A DNA stretch of 64,000 nucleotides, taken from positions 4,252,080 through 4,316,079 of the forward strand of contig OZ026562.1 in NCBI GenBank assembly GCA_964020155.1, in the 5' to 3' direction. Within the stretch, counting starts at the first letter, position 1. Every line of letters begins with the position of its first letter. The notes beneath the pieces were generated by a model. It was not told the DNA's origin and did no database searches. It saw only the letters and a program-made list of their open reading frames with translations. This DNA comes from Chondrilla cf. caribensis. Taxonomy: Eukaryota; Porifera; Demospongiae; Chondrillida; Chondrillidae. Position numbers and translations under genes: made by a program. Of this stretch, positions 56,685 to 64,000 are shown in pieces.

Positions 56685-59560
56685 ACACACACACACTGGA
56701 CCGCAAATTCAGTTAATGTGTAAAGTACCAAAAGTTTATTGCTGCTAAAGATTGGCTTGAGAACTTTGGCCAATTTCTTACAGGAAGTGCAGCTAGGAGC
56801 TCCCAGCATATACTGAGGTTGATGATCTGGCTGGATGTAAACAATTGTAAACATGTAATAAACAACACAGAAGTGAACACAATGCAGAGAATAACACGCT
56901 TGGTAAAGACATACATAACGTATAAACATATGTATCCCATTACGAACAAACGTACATTTGGAGGCTGGTTCTGGGATGGCTCTGATACTCTCATCTCTGG
57001 CAAAGAAGAATACTTTTCACAGGTATTGTTCGGGTTTTTCTGCAAAGTAGTTTCCAAAGTAAACAGACAACCAGCACAAAGAAATAAGCTAACATACACA
57101 TAGACAGACTGACAGACAGACAAACAAATGGACAATAGACAGCCAGATGAACTGAAAGAGAGATGTAGTACACACGCACTAAGTGAACAGATAAACATAG
57201 AAACAAAACAGACAGACAAACAGAAAGACAGACTGGCAGACATGTAGACAGACAGACAGACATATTGACTTAAAAGTAAATATGGCACACACTCAGTCAT
57301 TCTATGGTTTAGCCGAAATATGGACATTCAAACACAACTGGTTGTGTGAACACAGTACACTATGTGTGAATGGTGACAGTGTTGGTACTTAATCTAGACT
57401 TACCCACTCTAGTCAAGGTATCATTGCACACTTAGTCTACATGCATGGGTACTAGTAGAGCTTACAACTGCATCTGCAACTGTTTGGTACAGCACAGGAA
57501 GTCCAGTAGATGCAAATTTCTGACACTGCGCAGACCAGAAAACAGGAAGTAACAATCATGAATAACGGAACAGGAAACTGAAGGTACCTTTCAAATGATC
57601 CTCACCTTTTCTTTCTCTTCAGGTGTTGGAAAATCAGGACAGAAGTTATTAACAATGCGCTGCAAATGAGGCTGGAGGGGGAGGAGTCAGTGGATTAATG
57701 TAAGGTAGATGAGACTGAATGGCCAATCCCTACCAAAGTGGTGTTTGCAAGGATAGTGGGTTGAAAGCTTTGCACAAACAGCACACAAGCTTCATGGAGG
57801 TATTTCCGCTGAAGATGGAGAGAGGATGTACACAGTGAGAATAAGCGTTGTGAATGACAAGAAGAGATCAGTGATGACGGGTGGCACAATAGGGAGGTCA
57901 GAGATGACGGGTGGCACAATAGGGAGGTCAGTGATGACGGGTGGCACAATAGGGAGGTCAGTGATGACGGGTGGCACAATAGGGAGGTCAGTGATGACGG
58001 GTGGCACAATAGAGAGGTCAGTGATGACGGGTGGCACAATAGAGAGGTCAGTGATGACGGGTGGCACAATAGGGAGGTCAGTGATGACGGGTGGCACAAT
58101 AGGGAGGTCAGTGATGACGGGTGGCACAATAGGGAGGTCAGTGATGACGGGTGGCACAATAGAGAGGTCAGTGATGACGGGTGGCACAATAGAGAGGTCA
58201 GTGATGATCAATGTCATTAGTCAGGTGTTGCTGACCCTTGGCTTATTCCTTCCATATTTGTTCAGAATACGAAGTGTAGGTAAGTAGGTAGGGTTAGCTA
58301 CATCAGACTAGGGTGACATGATGGAGATCAGGGATGATGGATGTCATGATAGAGATCAGCAATGATGGATGTCATGATGGAGAGATCTGTAGTGATGGGT
58401 GTCGTGATAGACAGATAAGTGATGATGGGTGTCGTGATAGACAGATAGGTGATGATGGGTGTTGTGATCGACAGATAAGTGATGATGACTGTCACGATAG
58501 AGATTAGTGATGATGGATGTTATGATGGAGAGATAACTGATGATGGGTGTAATGATAGAGATCAGTGATGATGGCTGTCATGATAGAGAGATCACTATTG
58601 ATGGTTGTCATGATAGAGAGAATTGGTGATGGCTGTCATGATAGAGATCAGTGGTGATGGCTGTCATGATAGAGATCCAAGCATACACACTTGAAGTGAG
58701 GGGGGAGGAGTATAGGGATAGTCGCACATGGTCAACCTCTTGCACAGACTGTTATCTTTCTGAAGAGAGAGAACAAAACAACACCAGTGATTTGCTGACT
58801 GTGCAGTTTATGACAGATGTTTGTGATATAGAACTAAGTTGATAACTGTGCAATAACAGTGATGAAAAAACTAACTAATGAAGAGTGTTACAAATCTGAA
58901 CTCACCGTGCCACCTTCCAGGACCATGTAGGCGTAGACCCACATCCCTCCATAGATACCATAACACTGAAAGTAAAATCATTGTTGTAATATTAAACACA
59001 ATTCAAGTGTGATTTTAAAAATATAAATCAATCATATACAACTCTGTCAGTGACTAATTTAAGCATGTATTACTCTTTGTAATGAGTCAAACTCACAATC
59101 TTTGGGTCTGAAGACGAGTTACATAATGTCTCCATGGCTGATGTACCTGCTATCTGTTAAGGAGCACAAACAAACATGTTACATATAATTAGTAACTGTT
59201 AAAGGTACAGAAATGATTATCGTAGCAATAGCAGCACACAGGCTGGTACAAAGTATTTTAGATAGGGTGGGAGTGTCATTAGATGTACTATAATACTACA
59301 AATGGTCATCAGTCTACAAACTTCTGGATTTTTAGAACATTGATGAATGTATCTCTCATCATAACTCTTGTCTCATTGAATGTTCGAATTCTGATCATTC
59401 TGATCAAAAGTGTAGCCCTAAGGCCTTGAGACTCTGTTTAACTATACTACTAAGGTTTTAATACAGGAAGGACATCCATAAGGACAAAGTGAATATGACT
59501 GCAGTATAACCAGCTGCACACAATATATTGAACACACACACACACATGCACACAAACACG

Positions 59561-59612
<52 letters not shown>

Positions 59613-59655
59613 ACATGCACGCGTGCACACACACACACACACACACACACCACGT

Positions 59656-59719
<64 letters not shown>

Positions 59720-59734
59720 CACACACACCACGTG

Positions 59735-59795
<61 letters not shown>

Positions 59796-60416
59796 ACACA
59801 CACACACACTAACTCCGGTAGCATTGTCCACGAAAAGGTACTTCAGGTGTGAAGCGTAAGATCGACAAACATCACATAAAATTCTTGCTTGTGTCGGAGT
59901 GGGCTGTAGGATATAAAAATATAAATAAGATGAACAATCATATATATATATGTATGTATGTATGTATGTATTTTTACAATTTATGAAACTTAAGTAAAAG
60001 TTTAAAAAATATACTACAATCAATGACAAATAATTCATCACGGCCATGGACTTCGTGATCTGGGTTTCATCGAAACGACAGGCCCAAGATTCATTGAATT
60101 TACTGCCAAAAGGTTACTAGACCGACCGTTTAAGCAAATATGCGCAGTTAGGTTTGGCTAGATTGCATGCAGGGAAGTAGGTACCGTACGTGAGTGATGT
60201 TGGTACCTCTGGTTGGTCATTCGGAAAGGCTTTGGGTCGGGAGAATTCTTGTTCGGGAGTGGTTGGTGACGAATAAGCAGCTGGAGAGAGAGAGAGAAGA
60301 AACAAGTGCCTTTCACGAACCATCTTCCAGAAATACTACCAAGAACACGAGACGCTGAAGTATTCACTTGAGAATAAAGCCAAGAGAAGGACATAGCCAA
60401 AAGTAAATGAAACCAT
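54762..60416 (-). CDS. saposin-like gene 4d: signal peptide and four SapB domains
   Basis: Exons, 5' to 3': 60368-60416, 60207-60280, 59814-59903, 59097-59153, 58906-58965, 58691-58759, 57734-57808, 57606-57671, 57466-57525, 56956-57039, 56729-56830, 56386-56475, 55987-56049, 55801-55869, 55602-55694, 55435-55503, 54883-54942, 54762-54806. They sum to 1275 nt (424 aa plus stop). The signal peptide (MVSFTFGYVLLLALFS) differs from 4a-4c and corresponds to the relic exon in 4b/4c. SapB domains lie near 42-133, 134-228, 229-336 and 337-424. Domain 2 again lacks cysteines 1 and 6. Domain 4 ends DNDFCSELTPFCN, stop, with both final cysteines at ordinary spacing. Confidence 0.83.
54943..55434. other. 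4d intron between the b and c exons of domain 4
   Basis: AT-rich, without a tandem repeat or recognisable element. It is longer and more diverged than the matching introns of 4b and 4c. Confidence 0.5.
55732..55795. repeat. (CA)n microsatellite
   Basis: CA tract next to the donor of exon 55801-55869, as in 4a and 4e. Confidence 0.95.
56560..56696. repeat. (CA)n microsatellite
   Basis: CA tract with GCACACAC interruptions, between exons 56729-56830 and 56386-56475. Confidence 0.95.
57866..58210. repeat. 30-bp minisatellite, about 11 copies
   Basis: Very uniform units of gtcagtgatgacgggtggca plus caatagggag or caatagagag. A related diverged array continues to about 58680. Confidence 0.97.
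59535..59810. repeat. (CA)n compound microsatellite
   Basis: CA tract with CACCACGTGCACA interruptions, adjoining the donor of exon 59814-59903. Confidence 0.95.
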
Positions 60417-60528
60417 TATTCAACGACAATAACGGACCGTATCCTGCACAGGCATATAATATACGGCTATAGCGCTGGAATCGTAGCAACTCGTCTTGAC
60501 TGTGAGCTCGAGCGTCTGCTATTTTCTT

Positions 60529-60587
60529 GTCATGTGACCACTGCCACTGAGGGATTGGTTTTGGGGGCGCGAGGCGCATCACGTGAT
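60529..60587. promoter_or_regulatory. GTCATGTGAC and ATCACGTGAT upstream of 4d
   Basis: GTCATGTGAC at 60529-60538 and the palindrome ATCACGTGAT at 60578-60587 lie 110-170 bp upstream of the ATG at 60416. Confidence 0.45.
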
Positions 60588-61357
60588 GTCATGGTAGTGG
60601 CGGTCAGGACCGAGGTAAATAACAATATGTCCAGTTACTCCGTTAACATTATTTACAGTATACGTACTTTATTGCAATAATTCGAATGTTTTAGATACAG
60701 CAGTTACAGATGATTTGGATACACATGATACATATATAGTGTGGAGGTTGCTTCAGTAGAAAGTATATTTAAATGAATTCGAAGTTAATTAATTTGGCTA
60801 GTATAATTCATCGTGAGAAAGAATAGGGCTGCATTGTATAATTTTTAACCACAAATCAATCACAAATTTCAGCAATACATAATATTATGTTTAATATAAG
60901 CATCAAATAAATACTGAGCTTAATTAGCCAGCCCATGCAGTTGAAAAATGCTTGCTGAATTATAAATTATAATATAAATATATTATGTCATTGTGTTCGA
61001 CATATCCATATTATAGCTAGCATAAATTAAACTGTGCTTGACACTGAAATCTCCAGGTGTGTTCACAAGCCACACACCATGACATTGTGAAAGTGTGACT
61101 CTTATCTTCAAGCATGCACTGGATAACATTCTCTTGTGTACATTAATGTACGATCACTTTATGCAGTGTGTAGACGTAAAAAATTTGAACTATTAGAAAG
61201 GCTTTTATGCACGAAGATATGCTATCCTAAATAACGAAGTCAATTATGACGACAACGTCCACTTCTTACACTGTGTGGACTGGTCCTAGAAGCAATGAAG
61301 TGTTAACACTACACTTAATAGCTACTGTTCCTTGTAGATTTAGAGCAGCCTGTCTTT
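60588..61357. other. intergenic region between 4d and 4e
   Basis: AT-rich. It retains the phrase ctccaggtgtgttcacaag (about 61050), shared with the other spacers. No gene is supported. Confidence 0.6.
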
Positions 61358-62503
61358 TCAGACCTGAAAGAGGTAGAGAGAGAATAGGGATTTTGGACTG
61401 CAAATTTTCCGCATGTTATCATATACCCTTTGGGTCCTCTTCAACACTGCTAAAGATGACCCACAGGGTTGAAACGTCCAGATGAAGAACTCTACACTCT
61501 TCACCAAACAATGTTCCTTAACACTCCCAAATCCAAATGGATTTTCCCCAACAGCAGTACTGTAGGTACAAATATATTGCTCAAACACTATCCCTATAGA
61601 GTATTACAGGGCCACCCATTCTGGAACACTCATAAAAATGTCTGACTCTGCGAGACTACTGCCATTACATGTGGATTGGTCATCACAGATACGCACAAAG
61701 TACAAGGAACCAGGAAGTAATAGCTCCACATACACTTTCATACTTCATCAATGATGATGGATCTCTGTACATGAGGTGGACCACTCTGGGAACTGTCGCA
61801 GAAACCAACAAGTTGAGTACAAGTATCATTTTTCTCCTGTTACCATGGAGATAGATGAGAGTGTTACATCACTTCAAGTGTCACTGCTGACGTGGAAACT
61901 CACAAAGGATTCCTTCACAGAGTCGTAGATTGCAGAAACATAAGCTGTACTGGCCGCAGCACACTAAACAACACAAATTGAATGTAAAAATGCACATTCA
62001 TTCACATCCACAATCCACAATATACACATACCTTGAATAAAATCGAGAAGGGCATTGCTGAGCACATGTTAGCTGCCGCTGTCTCCAACCTCGTCTGATA
62101 AGACACAATAAGGTACAGTGAATTCTTGTTGTCAATGATCTGCTGAGCCTTTCTATCTGCTACAATTCCCCGGTACCAATATTATACAAGTACTAATGAA
62201 TATCTGGTTAATTGGCCAAACTAGTTAATCCACCGTACTGTTTGATAAAAAATTGTCGCGGATTAACGAGAATTCATCGTATGTGAGAGAATTGATGAGA
62301 ATTCATTACAGATAACTACCAATAATTTCATATAATAAAAGATGAAAATCTCACCAAAGTAGCATTGGCTAAGATGACTGGTTTGATGTACTCAGCGAAC
62401 ACCTGACAAGCCTTGCACAAGTCAGGATTGACATCAACATCATGAGGTTTTGAGGTGATCTGGATAAAAGAAGGAATTACTGGTAGAGTGTGTGTGTATT
62501 ACA

Positions 62504-62547
<44 letters not shown>

Positions 62548-63995
62548 CACCTTTTTCTCATCCACTTCTGGCTGACTAGCATTACAAAGAGTAAACTTCA
62601 CACAGAACTTCTCTGGATCCTGACAACAAGAATTCATACAGTGAGAGCTGTTACAGCGGGACACACAATACACTTATAAATTGTTATACATAAATTGTAT
62701 CATGTAGATAGAACAGAGTTACCAAAGAAACAAGTCTTGAGTGTATCTGTTTAACATTTAAATAAACATTTCTCTCTACTCACATACAGTCCTACCACCA
62801 ACCCCCTTCTCCACTAGGACTAACAACATTCACAACCATACACAATCTCATGCTCTCAGTCATACCATCATTTCCTGTCCAAGTAGTCTCCATGTCATTG
62901 GGACAAAATTATCAAACAAAGTCCTGCACTGGGAGTAGAAACACCAGATGGAAGTATGTGGGACACTCACAGTGTACAGAACAATTCTAGGATTCAATTC
63001 AAACAAATCTCTAGAATGGGTGACTTGTATATCTCGAAAACATAGTACGAGTGGTGGATTATTATCTACCAACTTTAACACCCTACGTAAAAGTTGCAGC
63101 TTGGCCGTGAAATCTTCCATTCTTCCCAAACACTGCAAGACTTATTTTATATCTTACATGTTTCCGTGATAATCTACTAGGCATCAAAAAAGTGGTCTTT
63201 GGTAGAAAGGACAGTTGTTGCTAAAAGATTTTCAACAACTACATGTCGACCCTTTCTACCGAGGACCACTTTTTTCTAGCACATTGGCAAAGAAATGAAT
63301 ATTACTGAAAACTGAGGTCATCCCTTATATCGGTGAATACATATTCACCATGCACATCATTATTTCAATACCAGTACACACACATACACAGTTATGTTCT
63401 GCATACATATATAGCTATATACATACCAGTACAACACTGTGGTTTGATTCAATCTCAAGGAACGTTGGAAAAGCCAGAGAATCACAAAATGTATGGAATG
63501 ACTTAGTTAAGTGATCCTGTGTGGAGAGAGACAGTGAAAGGGAACGAATGAGCATTGTTTGATGCATCACATCTGGCTAGTGGTATAGAGACCTTAGGTC
63601 CTATGTGTAAAAATACGCACATACACTCACAATCACCACGCACAGCCTGTCAGGTACACAATTTTATTTCAATGAACATGTACCAAAAGGTTATTGTTGC
63701 TGAAGATTGGCTTGAGGACTTGGGCCCACATTTTACAGGTATCACAGCTGGAATCTCCTGGTAAGTACTGGGGCAGGTGACCAAACTGGATGTAAACAAT
63801 TGTAAACAATATGAGGATAACAACACAGAAGTAAACACAACACTGAGCATAACGCGCTCCATAACTGAAGGTATACTCAGTGCATATTAAGCAGATATAT
63901 AGTAAGAAGAAACGTACATTTGAAGGTTGTTTCTGGGATATCTCAGATACTCTTATCTTTTGCCAAGGATTGCTACAGGTATCACTTGGGTTTTT
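61358..63995 (-). CDS. saposin-like gene 4e, 3' part only (end of SapB domain 2 to stop)
   Basis: Exons, 5' to 3', within the window: 63918-63995, 63684-63785, 63427-63516, 62866-62928, 62551-62619, 62355-62459, 62032-62094, 61904-61963, 61744-61836, 61358-61363. They encode 215 residues plus stop: the d exon of domain 2 (NPSDTCSNPWQKIRVSE, sixth cysteine absent), all of domain 3 (SCDTCKMW, FCDSLAFP, CRTLFD, FCVKFTLC) and domain 4 (LCKACQVF, NMCSAMP, CAAAST, TCTQLVGFC), then the tail SSQSGPPHVQRSIIIDE. The 5' exons lie beyond the right edge. It is closer to 4a than to its neighbour 4d (for example SNNNLL, the PPH tail and the tiny last exon). Confidence 0.8.
62116..62279. mobile_element. pogo/Tigger-like MITE
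   Basis: The left end cagtgaattcttgttgtc and the right end gcggattaacgagaattcat form inverted repeats, flanked by TA. 164 bp; related to 28543-28717 and 7332-8050. It lies in a 4e intron. Confidence 0.75.
62508..62545. repeat. (CA)n microsatellite
   Basis: Short CA tract at the donor of exon 62551-62619. Confidence 0.95.
63186..63275. repeat. long near-perfect inverted repeat (90-bp hairpin)
   Basis: The left arm begins aaaaaagtggtctttggtag and the right arm ends ctaccgaggaccactttttt. Inner segments gttgttg and caacaac also pair, giving a stem of about 35 bp with few mismatches and a loop of about 10 bases. It lies in the 4e intron between exons 63427-63516 and 62866-62928. It could be a very short MITE or a hairpin-RNA precursor. 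Confidence 0.8.
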
Positions 63996-64000
63996 CTGCA

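Noticed and set aside
61246..61485. 79-codon plus-strand open frame near the 3' end of 4e
   Set aside because: Antisense to the 4e terminal exon and 3' flank; no similarity to known families.

Overview
The window is animal nuclear DNA. Every gene I can reconstruct lies on the minus strand and is split by GT-AG introns (two are GC-AG). Secreted multi-domain saposin genes and clear SMARCE1 and CCDC24 homologues point to a metazoan. The very abundant (CA)n tracts, small TIR elements and moderately short introns fit a marine invertebrate. A sponge or another early-branching animal is my guess, but the sequence alone does not fix the phylum.

Layout along the plus axis (genes read right to left): (1) about 0.4-0.46 kb, the signal-peptide exon of a gene that continues off the left edge. 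(2) 1.4-14.9 kb, a 26-exon prosaposin-like gene: signal peptide, one saposin-A-type domain and six saposin-B domains. (3) 16.8-19.5 kb, a 10-exon gene with two SapB domains. (4) 20.0-26.9 kb, a 22-exon gene with SapA and five SapB domains, the last one apparently damaged. (5) 28.0-31.4 kb, CCDC24. (6) 32.5-36.0 kb, SMARCE1 (BAF57). (7) 36.4-64 kb, five head-to-tail paralogues (called 4a to 4e here) with four SapB domains and no SapA. 4a-4d are complete and 4e runs off the right edge.

Exons were built by joining canonical splice sites while keeping reading phase and the saposin cysteine pattern. Every complete model sums to a multiple of three and ends at a stop. Most SapB domains are spelled by four small exons (a: CxxC; b: third Cys; c: begins with fourth Cys; d: CxxxxxC). 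Saposins are lysosomal lipid-binding and sphingolipid-hydrolase activator proteins, and related SapB proteins can be membrane-lytic. The cluster is therefore probably a lineage-specific expansion of lysosomal, digestive or antimicrobial proteins, split into two blocks by CCDC24 and SMARCE1.

The most unusual signals are: paired loss of cysteines 1 and 6 in the second SapB domain of the 4-series genes; replacement of the first exon in 4b and 4c, with a relic of the older exon left behind; a nested duplication order (outer copies 4a and 4e most alike); duplicated minisatellites that record domain duplication; palindromic CACGTG/CATGTG sites just upstream of most saposin genes; several families of short TIR elements; and a long near-perfect hairpin in a 4e intron. 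The remaining DNA is microsatellite, minisatellite and AT-rich intergenic sequence.
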